From positions 1 through 64,000 of the forward strand of contig NZ_OBEJ01000002.1 in the NCBI RefSeq assembly GCF_900215575.1: a stretch of 64,000 nt of DNA. The letters are read 5' to 3'. Under the pieces are notes generated by a model, which saw only the letters and a program-made list of their open reading frames with translations, was not told the origin of the DNA and made no database searches. The position numbers and the translations under genes are program-made. The stretch is from Natronoarchaeum philippinense. Its GTDB lineage: Archaea; Halobacteriota; Halobacteria; Halobacteriales; Natronoarchaeaceae. Within the stretch, counting starts at the first letter, position 1. Every line of letters begins with the position of its first letter. Shown in pieces: positions 14,697 to 24,499 of this stretch.

Positions 14697-15221
14697 CTAC
14701 AGCGGCGTCCCACCGCGGTTCGTCTCGTCGCTGTCGGCGTTTTGCTGGGCGCGATTGAGCAGGCCGGCGACGGGCTCGCCGTACTCGTAGCCGGGGATGA
14801 CGCCCTGTACGTACGTTCCCTCGACGTAGTCGACGATGGCTTTCGCGTCGTCGACGCCCTGTCGTGCGGTCCATGCTTGGACGCCAAAGCGTGCGACGAC
14901 TTCCTCGTCGCTGCGCTCGATTTCGGGATCGAGTCTGTCGCTCGACTTGACGGCGTCGTAGGCGTCGTCGAGACGCCGTTCGAGCGTGTCGAACCAGCCG
15001 TCTTCGACCACGTCGGCGACGCGTTCGCCCTCGACGACGGCGTCGAGCGACGGCATCCCGACTTCGACCTCGAACGTGGCGTCGCGATCGCCGGGGGCCG
15101 CAGAGAGCGTCACTGTCGCCGAAAGCGGCGTCGTCGTACAGCGATACCCATCTCCCTCAGTCTCGAAGGCGCCGTGGCGCTCGACGGCGTCGTGGGCCGC
15201 CGCAGGTACGTCGTCGGTCAT
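14697..15221 (-). CDS. Conserved haloarchaeal protein (DUF5813-like)
   Basis: This 174-residue acidic soluble protein has no membrane segment. The pattern (DDVPAAAHDAVERHGAF, then TTTPLSATVTLSA, EVGMPSLDAVVEGERV and QAWTARQGVDDAKAIVDYVEGTY) matches a haloarchaeal family I recall as DUF5813. Its function is unknown. ATG 15221 is chosen because the upstream extension lacks coding character. Confidence 0.65.
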   Translation of the reverse strand: MTDDVPAAAHDAVERHGAFETEGDGYRCTTTPLSATVTLSAAPGDRDATFEVEVGMPSLDAVVEGERVADVVEDGWFDTLERRLDDAYDAVKSSDRLDPEIERSDEEVVARFGVQAWTARQGVDDAKAIVDYVEGTYVQGVIPGYEYGEPVAGLLNRAQQNADSDETNRGGTPL

Positions 15222-15302
15222 TGTCGAAAACACGAGTCGAGCAGTGTTGGGCGTTGCGTTTACGGGCCGTTGTGACACCGCTCCGGCCGGCCCCGTGGAG
15301 GG

Positions 15303-15686
15303 CTACTGCTGCTCGCGCAGCACTTCTTTGATCGAGGTAGCGACGTTCTCGAAGTCCTGCATCGTCAGCCCGTCGGTCGTGACGAACACGCCCTCGCGCT
15401 CGTCTGTCACCCGAACGAGGTAGCCGTTGTCGAACGCCCGAATCGTGTACTTGTAGGCGCCGAGTTCGGTTCCCTCGTAGGCGGCTTGGGCGGTCTTGAA
15501 CCCGTACCACTCGTGGCCGATGAAGCTCGTCAGATCGGCATCTTGCTCTAGGTCGTTCCGGAGATACAGCTGGTCGTAGTCGTCGCGCGTGAAGTACGTC
15601 ACCGACCGGAGGCTGTCGCCGATCGCGGTGCGGCTGACTGTCCTGATCTTCTCGGCCGCCTCTTCGGCGAGTAGTGAGTCCGACAT
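15303..15686 (-). CDS. Conserved haloarchaeal protein of unknown function
   Basis: The 127-residue product is soluble. It has a helical N-terminus, a YFTRDDYDQLYLRNDL segment and a beta-rich part (YTIRAFDNGYLVRVTDEREGVFVTTDGL) ending in a helix. The layout suggests a small sensory or roadblock-like fold, but I recognise no named family with confidence. It probably has its own promoter in the 141 bases shared with the divergent sppA gene. Confidence 0.6.
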   Translation of the reverse strand: MSDSLLAEEAAEKIRTVSRTAIGDSLRSVTYFTRDDYDQLYLRNDLEQDADLTSFIGHEWYGFKTAQAAYEGTELGAYKYTIRAFDNGYLVRVTDEREGVFVTTDGLTMQDFENVATSIKEVLREQQ

Positions 15687-15827
15687 TCTACATCGTCTTT
15701 GCAGTCAGTCCTACAAGAAACTGCCCCCGAAACGGGACAGGCCCGCCGATATCTCGACGCCGCCGCGCCGCCCGTTTTATGTCCAATCGTCCCCGAGACC
15801 ACCGCATGCAACGACGAGGTGGATACG

Positions 15828-16832
15828 GTGAGTGACCGACTACGCGCGCTCGGAACGCTCGCGGCGGTGCTCGCGGGGGCGGTGATCGCCGCCGGAATCG
15901 GCTACGTTCTGTTCGTCGAGTTTCCGTTCGGACTGGCCGAACTGCTCGGAATCGTCCTGACGCTGATGCTCGCGCTCGTCGGAGCGCGGCTCGCCGGCAG
16001 CGCAGTCGGATCGCTGTTCCCGCAATACAACGTCGCTGAGGTCGCCGTCGAGGGGCCGATCACCCGCGACGGCGGCGGCGGGCCGTTGCCCAGCCAGCCC
16101 GGATCGACGCCGGCCGACGACATCGTCGAGCAGATCGAGCGCGCCGACGCCGACGACGCGGTCGACGCCTTGCTGGTCAAACTGAACACGCCCGGCGGCG
16201 AAGTCGTCCCGAGCGACGATATCAAGCTCGCTGCCGAATCGTTCGACGGCCCGACGATCGCCTACGCGCAGGACACCTGTGCCAGCGGCGGCTACTGGAT
16301 CGCAAGCGGCTGTGACGAACTCTGGGCCCGCGACGCGACGATCGTCGGCTCGATCGGCGTGATCGGCTCGACGGTCAACGCCGCCGGGCTGGCCGAGAAA
16401 GTCGGACTCAGCTACGAGCGCTTCGCCGCCGGTGAGTACAAGGACGCCGGCGCGTCGCTGAAGGAACTCGACGACGACGAGCGTGCGTACCTGCAGGGGA
16501 TCGTCGACGACCTCTACGACAACTTCGTCGAGCGCGTCGCCGACGGCCGGGATCTCGACGCCGAGGCGATCCGGGACACCGAGGCGCGAGTCTATCTCGG
16601 CGAGGACGCCGCCGAACTCGGGCTGGTCGACCACATTGGGCGCCGCGAGGATGTCGAGGACGAACTCGCAGACCGGCTCGGCGTCGAGTCTGTCACCGTC
16701 GAGCCGTTCGAGCCCGAGCGCGGCATCGCCGCGCGCGTGCGAGGCGGCGCCGAACGCGCCGCGTACGCCTTCGGCGCCGGCGTCGCCGGCACGGTAAGCG
16801 ACGACCGCGAGATCGATCTTCGGCTTCGCTGA
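15828..16832 (+). CDS. sppA: Signal peptide peptidase SppA (family S49)
   Basis: The 334-residue protein has two N-terminal membrane spans (about 8-29 and 36-58) and one S49 protease domain. The Ser-Lys dyad is probably Ser153 (CASGGYWIAS) and Lys205 (EYKDAGAS). It degrades leftover signal peptides in the membrane. The single-domain length fits archaeal SppA. GTG 15828 is chosen because it follows the promoter-like region and places the first membrane span near the N-terminus; the frame runs further upstream without family features. Confidence 0.88.
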   Translation: MSDRLRALGTLAAVLAGAVIAAGIGYVLFVEFPFGLAELLGIVLTLMLALVGARLAGSAVGSLFPQYNVAEVAVEGPITRDGGGGPLPSQPGSTPADDIVEQIERADADDAVDALLVKLNTPGGEVVPSDDIKLAAESFDGPTIAYAQDTCASGGYWIASGCDELWARDATIVGSIGVIGSTVNAAGLAEKVGLSYERFAAGEYKDAGASLKELDDDERAYLQGIVDDLYDNFVERVADGRDLDAEAIRDTEARVYLGEDAAELGLVDHIGRREDVEDELADRLGVESVTVEPFEPERGIAARVRGGAERAAYAFGAGVAGTVSDDREIDLRLR

Positions 16833-16925
16833 GCGGCTCCCAGCGCGGCGTCGACCGCGTGCGTGCCGTCGCGCCCGGTGAACCGAGAGGTGACTTTTTA
16901 TCCCGCGGTCGACATGGTGTCAACA

Positions 16926-18140
16926 GTGACAACGCTGGTGCTCTGTGTCGACCGGACGAACGACGTCGGTCACAAGACCGGGCTGGAGACGCCCGTCGTG
17001 GGCTGGGAAGCCGTCCGTTCGCTCGTCGTCGATGTCGGGCTCTCGGATCCGGAGGATTCGAGCGTCAACTCGCTGCTGGAGACGCTCAAGGTCGCACGCG
17101 AGCTACGCGACGGCGATGACGACGCCGTCGTCGCCGTCGTCTCGGGCGCCAGCGATTCGATGGTCGGCGCCGACCGTGCCGTCGCCAGCCAACTCGACGA
17201 GCTGATCGACGAGCACGATCCCGATTCGGCCGTCGTCGTGATCGACAGCGCCGAGGACGAACGTCTGGTGCCGATCGTCGAGAGCCGGCTGCGCGTCGAC
17301 TCGGTCGACCGGGTTGTCGTCCGGCAGGCTCGGGACATCGAATCGACGTACTACCTGCTGAAGCAGTTCCTCGCCGACGAGGAGCTGCGCCAGACGGTGT
17401 TGGTGCCGATCGGGCTGGCGCTGCTTGCCTTCCCAGCGCTGACGATTTTCACCGGCGTTGCCGAGGCGATGGCTATCATCACCGCCGTTATCGGCGTCTT
17501 CTTGCTGTACAAGGGGATCGGCATCGACGACGCCCTACGGCGGCTGGCGACCCAAGCGCGAGACTCACTGTACTCCGGGCAGGTGTCGGTCGTTACCTAC
17601 GTGGTCGCCGCCGGGCTGACGCTGGTCGGCGTGTTCGCCGGCGCGCTCAGCGTCTCGGAGATCGCCAGTACTAGAGACGCGTTTCTCCCCGCGATGACGT
17701 TTGCGTACGACAGCATCCTCTGGCTGACGATGGCCGCGTTGGCGGCCTCGACCGGCCGCCTGATCGACGAGGTGATCGGGGGCGAGAGCGTCCGGCAGTC
17801 CTATCTCAATCTCCCCTTCGTCGTCGTCGGGATCGGGCTGGTCGTCCGCGGGTTCGCGGGCTATTTCCTCGAACGCGCGGGGCAGGTGCCGCCAGTCACC
17901 GTCCCCTCGATCGAGGCGGGCGCCGTCTCTGTCGAGGGGTTCACTCTCAGTCTGGGCAACCGGCTGGGCGCGTTCGTCGTGGGCGGTGTGCTGGTGAGCC
18001 TGATCGGCATTCGGATTGCGACCGCGATCGGCGGGTCGGCGATCGAGGACGGCGAAGCGCAGCCTCCATCGGCCACCGAGTCGGCGTCGGCTCGTCAGGA
18101 TGCCGACGACGCCGGTCCGAAGGGCGATCCCGAATCGTAG
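16926..18140 (+). CDS. DUF373 family membrane protein
   Basis: The roughly 404-residue protein matches the archaeal DUF373 family. A soluble N-terminal domain (TTLVLCVDRTNDVG, then GASDS and VVVIDSAEDE) of about 150 residues is followed by six or so membrane spans. The tail is acidic and Pro/Ala/Ser-rich. Function is unknown. GTG 16926 yields the typical opening, and the T-rich TATA-like stretch at 16894-16901 lies about 25-30 bases upstream, fitting a leaderless start. ATG 16914 is the alternative. Confidence 0.8.
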   Translation: MTTLVLCVDRTNDVGHKTGLETPVVGWEAVRSLVVDVGLSDPEDSSVNSLLETLKVARELRDGDDDAVVAVVSGASDSMVGADRAVASQLDELIDEHDPDSAVVVIDSAEDERLVPIVESRLRVDSVDRVVVRQARDIESTYYLLKQFLADEELRQTVLVPIGLALLAFPALTIFTGVAEAMAIITAVIGVFLLYKGIGIDDALRRLATQARDSLYSGQVSVVTYVVAAGLTLVGVFAGALSVSEIASTRDAFLPAMTFAYDSILWLTMAALAASTGRLIDEVIGGESVRQSYLNLPFVVVGIGLVVRGFAGYFLERAGQVPPVTVPSIEAGAVSVEGFTLSLGNRLGAFVVGGVLVSLIGIRIATAIGGSAIEDGEAQPPSATESASARQDADDAGPKGDPES

Positions 18141-18188
18141 CGACGGCGCTTCGACGCATCTATCCTCCGGCGACGACAATCGCCGGGC

Positions 18189-18929
18189 ATGGCAGACGAC
18201 GCCGGGCGCTGGGTCAGCCTCTTTTCGGGCGGGAAGGACTCCTCGTGGGCGCTGTACCGCGCGCTCGAAGACGGGCTCGATGTCGGGCGACTCCTCACGG
18301 TCCACCCCGAGGGAGACTCGTATATGTATCACGTTCCGGCGACCGACTTGGCGAGCCTCGCCGCCGAGAGCGTCGGCATTCCGCTCGTCGATGTCGAACC
18401 CGACGACTTCGAGGCCGAGGGCATCGCCGATTCGGGTGCGCAGGGCGACGCCGAAGTCGAGCCGCTCGAGGCCGCGCTGCGCGAGCTCGACGCCGAGCTC
18501 GACGCCGAGCTCGACGGCGGTATCGCCGGCGTCACCGCCGGCGCGGTCGAAAGCGAGTTCCAGACCAGCCGGATCGAAGCGCTCTGTGACCGCCTCGACA
18601 TCGATCTGTTCGCGCCGCTATGGCAGCGCGATCCGCGAGCGCTCGCCGAGGAAATGCTCGACGCGGGGTTCGAGATCCGGATCATTCAGGTCGCCGCCGC
18701 CGGCCTCGACGAGTCGTGGCTCGGTCGCCGTCTCGACGCCGACGCGCTGGCAGACCTCGAAGCGCTCAACGAGGAGTACGGCGTCCACATCCTCGGCGAA
18801 GGCGGCGAGTTCGAGACGCTGGTGACCGACGCGCCGTACATGGACCGTCCGATCGAGTTGGAGTACGAGACCGAGTGGGACGGGACGCGTGGGAGTGTGC
18901 GGATCACGGACGCGCGACTGGGCGAGTAG
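18189..18929 (+). CDS. dph6: Dph6-type diphthamide synthase (ATP-binding PP-loop)
   Basis: This 246-residue PP-loop ATPase has the SGGKDSSWAL pyrophosphate-binding loop near residue 14 and the family-specific LGEGGEFETLVTDAP near residue 200. Dph6 carries out the final amidation of diphthine on elongation factor 2. A short stretch with repeated ELDAELDAEL in the middle is low-complexity. The gene stands alone, with 48 bases after the DUF373 stop. Confidence 0.88.
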   Translation: MADDAGRWVSLFSGGKDSSWALYRALEDGLDVGRLLTVHPEGDSYMYHVPATDLASLAAESVGIPLVDVEPDDFEAEGIADSGAQGDAEVEPLEAALRELDAELDAELDGGIAGVTAGAVESEFQTSRIEALCDRLDIDLFAPLWQRDPRALAEEMLDAGFEIRIIQVAAAGLDESWLGRRLDADALADLEALNEEYGVHILGEGGEFETLVTDAPYMDRPIELEYETEWDGTRGSVRITDARLGE

Positions 18930-18953
18930 CGACTGGAAGGTGCGCCCCGCGGG

Positions 18954-19139
18954 TCACTCCCGCAGGCGAATCGCTGCCGGCTCGTCGACCAGCTCGATAT
19001 CCGGATCGCTACAGAGCCCCGAGAGACACGCGTCACAGAGGTACAGATCGATATTCCTCGAGGGCCGCCCATCCGGAGTGAAGCGAAGCGTGTATCGCAT
19101 CGAGAGCGGCGTCGAGCCGCAGTTCGTACACGTCATCGT
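18954..19139 (-). CDS. Small zinc-ribbon protein
   Basis: The 61-residue product has two cysteine pairs typical of a zinc ribbon (CTNC near the start; CDAC followed by a further Cys in LSGLC). The short beta-rich middle is RYTLRFTPDGRPSRNIDLYLC. ATG 19139 places the first CxxC three residues from the start. It could bind nucleic acid or a protein partner; no function is known. Confidence 0.7.
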   Translation of the reverse strand, partial: TMTCTNCGSTPLSMRYTLRFTPDGRPSRNIDLYLCDACLSGLCSDPDIELVDEPAAIRLRE

Positions 19140-19310
19140 CCAGTCGGCCCCCGAGAGCAGCGACCGGGTATAGCGGTAGTTCGTCGAAGCCGGGCCGGCC
19201 TCGTTGCGATCCCCGTCTTCCTTGCGCTCATCATCGTCTGCAAGACCACCGGTCGTTATTATCTTACCCCGTGGGAAGTTGTGCAGCCCCTGCACAGGGC
19301 CGCCACTCGG

Positions 19311-20111
19311 TCAGAACTCCTCGAACGACATGGGCTGTGCCGTGGCACGATACTCCTCGTACACGTCCTCTGCCCAGCGTCTCACAGTCTGTGCCGAGCT
19401 TTCGAGAAGTGCGCGCGGGAACCCCTCGTCGTCTTCGACGCCGATCTGAACGCGCTCCTCGTCACCGAGTCCTAAATAGAACGGCAGGGCACCGTCGTGG
19501 ACGAGGACCGTCAACTGCCCCGTCTCGAGTTGCGCCCGGAACAGGTCGGCGTACTCGCCTTGCGTGATCGTCTCACTGACCTCCGCGGAGACGACGATTT
19601 CGGCCTCGAACCCGTGTTCGGTGATCTGTTCGTGGACGACGCGCGTCCCCTCGATGTCGATCGCCGGGAGAAACCCCAGGAACCGATCCGTGGCGTAGAG
19701 GAACTCGGTCTGCGTTCTGCCGGCCGCATACGGGTCCGACGACGTGGCGGTCGTGATCGTCGAGTCCTGCAGTTCCGCGAGATCGAGGTCGAACTCCGAG
19801 TAGGGAAACCACTCGAGAAACGTCGAGAACTCGTCGGTCACACGGAGCGCGTCCGCGAGCTCCTCGAACTCTTCGGCGACGATCGTCCCGACCGTCGTCA
19901 ATCGGTACACGCTGCCGTCCGTTTCGATCCAGCCGCGCTGTTCGAGCGCCGTGAGCGTGCGGGCGATCGTCGATCGGGACGCGTCGAGCCGAGTGCGCAA
20001 GGTGCGCTGATCGGCCGAACCGGAGTCCAGTAGCTGTTCGAGGACACGAACGCGAGCGTTCGATCGGGCGAGAAACGCGATCTGTTCGACGGGGTCTGCG
20101 TCGTCTGCCAT
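19311..20111 (-). CDS. Winged-helix regulator with FilR1-like C-terminal domain
   Basis: The 266-residue protein has an N-terminal winged helix (residues about 10-75, recognition region DASRSTIARTLTALEQRGWIE is split by the turn). A C-terminal domain of the kind first named in the methanogen regulator FilR1 follows (about 100-255). Haloarchaea carry many such regulators with unknown ligands. It is transcribed alone; no obvious target lies adjacent except the sugar nucleotidyltransferase downstream in the window. Confidence 0.8.
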   Translation of the reverse strand: MADDADPVEQIAFLARSNARVRVLEQLLDSGSADQRTLRTRLDASRSTIARTLTALEQRGWIETDGSVYRLTTVGTIVAEEFEELADALRVTDEFSTFLEWFPYSEFDLDLAELQDSTITTATSSDPYAAGRTQTEFLYATDRFLGFLPAIDIEGTRVVHEQITEHGFEAEIVVSAEVSETITQGEYADLFRAQLETGQLTVLVHDGALPFYLGLGDEERVQIGVEDDEGFPRALLESSAQTVRRWAEDVYEEYRATAQPMSFEEF

Positions 20112-20175
20112 TCGTAGTACCCCATCGGTGCGCGCCCGGCTACATATATTCCCCGGCGGTCGGTGCGCTGGCGCG

Positions 20176-21144
20176 TTACTTCCCGTTGGAAATCTGAGTG
20201 TGGGCGCCGATCAGCGCGCCCTGAAGGTTCAGGCCGTCCAGATCGGTGTCGCGGTCGATGATCGACGATCGGATGTCACAGTCCCGGAGCGTGGCGTCGG
20301 GGAACACGATCGACTGGTCGACGTCGGAGTCGAACACCTCGGCGTCGGGCATCACGTGGACGTTGTCGCCGAGCCGGGAGTTCTCGATCGTCGCCGACTC
20401 TGCGACGTGGGTGTCGCCGTCGAGGTACCACGCGATCGCTTCGAGGTAGCTCTCTGGCGTACCGATGTCGAACCACGCCTCCTCGAACGTAAAGGCGTGG
20501 ACCGACCGGCGCTCTTGGAGCCACTGGATGAACCAGCCGGGCTCGTCGGGGTTGTTGCCCGAGTCGAGATACTCCGAAAGTAGGTCCAGCGCTTCGGCGG
20601 GGAAGCCATAACAGGCGATCGAGACCAGCGTGCTGTTTGGATCGTCGGGTTTTTCCTGAAAGTCGACGACTTCGTCGCCGTCGAGATCGACGAGTCCGTA
20701 GGACTTGGCTTTCTCCCGGGATCCAACGTCGTAGGCCGCGAGCGTGGGTGATCCTTTCTCCTCGAAGAAGTCGACGAACTCCGACACGTCGAAGCTGATG
20801 AGGTTGTCGCCGGCGATGACGACGGTATCCTCGTCGACGTTCTCGCGCTCGACGAGTTGAGCCAGCGCGCCAACGACGCCGAATTTCTCGTCTTCCTCGC
20901 TCGTCTCCTCGATCGTCAGCGTCGGCTTCTCGAAGGAACTTTCGGCGAGATGATCGCGGAAGTCCTCGGCGAAACGCTCGTTCGTCGAGACGAACACCTC
21001 CGAGATCCGGTCGTCGGCTTCGAGATCCGAGAAGATGCGGTCGATCACCGTCGTGTCGCCGATCGGGAGGAACATCTTGGGCCGATGCTTCGTGATCGGC
21101 CAGAGTCGAGTAGCGTAGCCGCCGGCCAAGACGATCGCCTTCAT
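20176..21144 (-). CDS. Sugar-phosphate nucleotidyltransferase with beta-helix tail
   Basis: The 322-residue enzyme opens with the nucleotidyltransferase loop LAGGYATRLWPITKHRPK. It has a GDN metal site (VIAGDNLI) and a YGLVDLDGDEVVDFQEKP segment. A C-terminal left-handed beta-helix follows (ENSRLGDNVHVMPDAEVFDSDV). It activates a hexose 1-phosphate (glucose-1-phosphate type) with NTP for glycan synthesis. The exact sugar cannot be assigned. ATG 21144 gives the classic MKAIVLAGG start. Confidence 0.88.
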   Translation of the reverse strand: MKAIVLAGGYATRLWPITKHRPKMFLPIGDTTVIDRIFSDLEADDRISEVFVSTNERFAEDFRDHLAESSFEKPTLTIEETSEEDEKFGVVGALAQLVERENVDEDTVVIAGDNLISFDVSEFVDFFEEKGSPTLAAYDVGSREKAKSYGLVDLDGDEVVDFQEKPDDPNSTLVSIACYGFPAEALDLLSEYLDSGNNPDEPGWFIQWLQERRSVHAFTFEEAWFDIGTPESYLEAIAWYLDGDTHVAESATIENSRLGDNVHVMPDAEVFDSDVDQSIVFPDATLRDCDIRSSIIDRDTDLDGLNLQGALIGAHTQISNGK

Positions 21145-21192
21145 ATCGGCATACTCGACCACCTCGACTAAGGCCTTTTTGCTCCCGTCGCG

Positions 21193-22611
21193 TCACTCCG
21201 CCGGCACGGCGTCGGCGTCCTCGACGATCGCTTGCTTCCACGTTCCGCGCGTGAACCACGCGACCGCCGCGATCGCGCCGACCACGTCGCCGATAACGAC
21301 GGCCGTCCAGATGCCGGTCGTCCCCCAGTCGGCGACGAACACGAGGTAGTACGTCGCCGGGACGCGCGCGACCCAGAGGGTGACAACCGAGAACACCAGC
21401 GCCGTCTTCGTGTTGCCCGCGCCGCGGAACGCGCCGAGGATGACCTGCAACACGCCCATGAACACGAACATGGTGGCGACGAACCGGAGATACGTACTCC
21501 CGTAGGCGATCGTTTCGGCCGCGCCCTCGGTGTCGGCGGTCATGAACACGCTGACGATCGGTTCGGGGACCGCAAACGCCAGCAGTCCGGCGGCGGCCAT
21601 CACGCCGGCGATCACAGTCGCCGCGATCCACGTGGCGCGTTCCGCGCGCTCTGGCTTCCCGGCGCCGAGATTCTTCCCGACGATCGTGTCCGTCGCCTGT
21701 CCCAGTCCCATCGCGGGCAGCAGCGCCAGCGAGATGAGCCGGTTGCCCAGCCCGTAGGCCGCGACGACCGCGGGCGGGAACGACACCACCATCGCGGTCA
21801 GCGTGACCATCGCCAGCGAACTCATCGACTGTTCGAGCGCCGTCGGGACGCCGATGCGCGTGATCTCACGGATATACTCCAATCGCGGGACGAGATCGTC
21901 CCGCGAAATATCGGGACCGACGCCGCTGCCGAGCAGCAGGTACAGCCCCAGCACCGTCGCCACCCCGCGCGAGAACACCGTGGCTACCGCAGCACCCTGA
22001 ATCTCAAGCGCCGGGAACGGCCCGACGCCGAAGATCAGAAGCGGGTCGAGCACGAGGTTGAGCACCACGCTGACGATCATTACCCGCATCGGCGCGCGCG
22101 TGTTGCCGTAGCCGCGCATCAGCGAGACGAACACGAAAAAGCCGAAGATAAACGGCACGCCCAGCAGGAAGATGCGCATGTAGTCGGCTGCCAGCGGGAC
22201 GATCTGGGCCTTCGTCTCGGGATCGGCGGGCAGCAGTCCGAGCAGGGGATCGGTCGCCACGTAGCCGACGACGCCGAGGACGATCGCCACGATCGTGACG
22301 AAAGAAATCGTCTGCCCGGCGACGAGGCTGTCTTTCCCGCTCTCGGCGCCGGTGTGCTGGGCGATCAGGATTGCACCCGCGGCGGTGAACCCGCCGCCGA
22401 CGGAGATTAGCAGGAAGATCAGCGGAAACGCGAGGCTCAGCGCGCCGACGGCGTTTTCCGAGAACGCGCCCAGCCAGAACGTGTCGCCGACGTTGTACGC
22501 CACCTGCAACAGCTGGATGGCAACCAGTGGCCACGCCAGCCGAAACATCGGACGCAGAAGCTCCCCGCTGGTGAGCTCGCTCGCGTCGACATCGTCGCTC
22601 GTCGTTGGCAC
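21193..22611 (-). CDS. MATE family multidrug exporter
   Basis: This 472-residue protein has about 12 membrane spans and MATE hallmarks (LVAIQLLQVAYNVGDTFWLG near residue 33; MRGYGNTRAPMRVMI; GLGNRLISLALLPAMGLGQA; FRGAGNTKTAL). It is predicted to use Na+ or H+ to export cationic compounds. A second MATE gene lies at 34702-36204. It is 48 bases from the nucleotidyltransferase gene and could share a transcript. Confidence 0.93.
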   Translation of the reverse strand: MPTTSDDVDASELTSGELLRPMFRLAWPLVAIQLLQVAYNVGDTFWLGAFSENAVGALSLAFPLIFLLISVGGGFTAAGAILIAQHTGAESGKDSLVAGQTISFVTIVAIVLGVVGYVATDPLLGLLPADPETKAQIVPLAADYMRIFLLGVPFIFGFFVFVSLMRGYGNTRAPMRVMIVSVVLNLVLDPLLIFGVGPFPALEIQGAAVATVFSRGVATVLGLYLLLGSGVGPDISRDDLVPRLEYIREITRIGVPTALEQSMSSLAMVTLTAMVVSFPPAVVAAYGLGNRLISLALLPAMGLGQATDTIVGKNLGAGKPERAERATWIAATVIAGVMAAAGLLAFAVPEPIVSVFMTADTEGAAETIAYGSTYLRFVATMFVFMGVLQVILGAFRGAGNTKTALVFSVVTLWVARVPATYYLVFVADWGTTGIWTAVVIGDVVGAIAAVAWFTRGTWKQAIVEDADAVPAE

Positions 22612-22783
22612 TTCCTAACGGATCCGATCATCTGTCTTCAATTTTCATACTCGACCGCCGTGTGCGATGGCATTTCATGCCGCTCGATTCGACACACGCG
22701 CCGCTCTGAGTCTGTTCGAGGAGGGCTACACCTATATCTCGACGAAGCAAGCACTCGGTGTTCCCGAAACCGCAAAAGCAGGA

Positions 22784-24031
22784 TTACCCGTCGATGCCGA
22801 GCAGGCGGTCGACGAGATCCTCGGGCTCGAACTGCTCGATGTCGTCGTAGCCTTGGCCGGTCCCCAAAAAGAGGATCGGCTTGCCCGTCACGTGGGCGAT
22901 CGAGATCGCAGCGCCGCCCTGGGCGTCGGCGTCGGCCTTCGTCAGGATGGCGCCGTCGATCTCGGCGGCGTCGTTGAACTGCTTGGCGCGCTGGACGGCG
23001 TCTTGGCCGGCGACGGCCTCGTCGACGAACAGCGTCATGTCGGGCTCGACCACGCGGTCGATCTTCGAGAGCTGTTCCATCAGGTCGTCGCTGGTGTGGA
23101 GCCGACCTGCCGTGTCGCCCAGCACGACATCCACGTCGTTGGCCTCGGCGTACTCGACGGCGTCGTAGATCACCGCGGCGGGGTCGCCGCCCTGCTCGTG
23201 GGTGATGATCTTCTTGTCGAGCGCGTCGGCGTGCTCCTCGATCTGCTCGTTGGCCCCGGCGCGGTAGGTGTCGCCGTTGGCCAGCACCGTCGAGAGCCCG
23301 CGCTCCTCGAAGTAGCGCGCGAGCTTGGCGATCGAAGTCGTCTTGCCGACGCCGTTGACTCCTGTGAAGACGATCGTCAGGGGCTTGTCGGCCTCTGCGA
23401 CGCGCTCGTCGAAGTCGAACTGCCCGACGCTGATGACCTCCAGCAGGGCGTTTTTGAGCGCGCGCTGGACGACGCCGGTGGTCGACTTCGTGAAGCGGTG
23501 GGTCTCGCCGACCAACTCCTCGCGCAGCGTCGTCATGATCTCTTGGGCGACGCTGAACTCCACGTCGCTCTGGAGCAGCGCCATCTCTAACTCTTCGAGC
23601 GGCGCTTCGAGGTCTTCTTCCTCGATGACGGTCTGGCCCGTGGCGAACGACTTCGCGCGCTTCGCGAAGCCGGGACCGTCGTCGTCATCTTCCTCGACCG
23701 TGTCGGTGACCGCACCGGCGACATCGGCGCCGCCGCTCGGCGAGTCGGCGTCGGACGGCGACGCGGCTGCGCCGGCGTCAGAGTTCGCTTCGGCGTCGCT
23801 CCGCGTATCGGTGCCCTCAGGCTGGGCCGCCTCGGACCGGGACGCCGTGGCGTCGCCGCTTTGGGCGTCGGCAGCCGCATCCGACTGCGCGTCGGCAGCC
23901 GTCTCTGCATCTTCCTCGGCGACTGTCTCGGCCTCGTCGGCCTCGGCTTCCTCGTCGGCCGCCTTCTCCTCGGCGGACTCCTCGACGTCCTCCCGGAAGC
24001 TTCCGAGTTTCTCCTTCAGGCTATCGAACAT
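22784..24031 (-). CDS. ftsY: Signal recognition particle receptor FtsY
   Basis: The 415-residue protein has a long acidic Ala/Glu/Asp-rich N-terminal arm (about 1-120) and an NG GTPase domain. G1 is TGVNGVGKTTS, G3 is GDTAGR, and a TKADADAQGG segment provides G4. It docks the SRP-ribosome complex at the membrane. It ends the conserved archaeal cluster L39e-L31e-aIF6-L18a-pfdA-ftsY, with only 3 bases to pfdA. Confidence 0.95.
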   Translation of the reverse strand: MFDSLKEKLGSFREDVEESAEEKAADEEAEADEAETVAEEDAETAADAQSDAAADAQSGDATASRSEAAQPEGTDTRSDAEANSDAGAAASPSDADSPSGGADVAGAVTDTVEEDDDDGPGFAKRAKSFATGQTVIEEEDLEAPLEELEMALLQSDVEFSVAQEIMTTLREELVGETHRFTKSTTGVVQRALKNALLEVISVGQFDFDERVAEADKPLTIVFTGVNGVGKTTSIAKLARYFEERGLSTVLANGDTYRAGANEQIEEHADALDKKIITHEQGGDPAAVIYDAVEYAEANDVDVVLGDTAGRLHTSDDLMEQLSKIDRVVEPDMTLFVDEAVAGQDAVQRAKQFNDAAEIDGAILTKADADAQGGAAISIAHVTGKPILFLGTGQGYDDIEQFEPEDLVDRLLGIDG

Positions 24032-24034
24032 GCG

Positions 24035-24499
24035 CTACTCTTCGTCGCCTTCCTGCTCCTGCATCTGCTGCATCTGCTGTTGCATCTGCTGTTGCTGGAG
24101 CTGCTGGGCCTTCTGTTCGAGCTGCTCGCTTTCGGCCTCGACCTCGCTGATCTCCTCGTTGACCTCCTCGATGCGGTCGTCGAGGGTCTCCTTTTTGCTC
24201 TCGAGCGTGTCGATGGCGTCGTTCTGGTTCTGCTCTGCGGCGTAGCCGCCGCCGAGACCGACGACGACCTCGTCGATGTCCTGAACCTCGGCGCGGACGT
24301 ACGCGTCGCCGCCCAGCGGGACCTGCACCGTCGAGCCGGTCTCCAGCGTCTCGATTGCCTCGATGGCCTCGTCGACCTCGGACTGCTCGGCTTCGAGGGA
24401 GTCGACTTCCTCCTCGAGCCCTTCGATCTGCTCTTGGAGCTCTTGGAGCTGCTGGCTCATCTCCTGGAGTTGCTGCTGACCGCCGCCACCGCCCATCAT
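24035..24499 (-). CDS. pfdA: Prefoldin alpha subunit
   Basis: The 154-residue protein has the prefoldin alpha form: two long coiled coils (about 8-50 and 95-145) joined by a beta-hairpin region (TVQVPLGGDAYVRAEV). It also has a Gln/Met-rich C-terminal end. It passes unfolded proteins to the thermosome. Its start overlaps the stop of the ribosomal L18a gene (ATGA), indicating coupling. Tandem ATGs at 24499 and 24496 are both possible. Confidence 0.92.
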   Translation of the reverse strand: MMGGGGGQQQLQEMSQQLQELQEQIEGLEEEVDSLEAEQSEVDEAIEAIETLETGSTVQVPLGGDAYVRAEVQDIDEVVVGLGGGYAAEQNQNDAIDTLESKKETLDDRIEEVNEEISEVEAESEQLEQKAQQLQQQQMQQQMQQMQEQEGDEE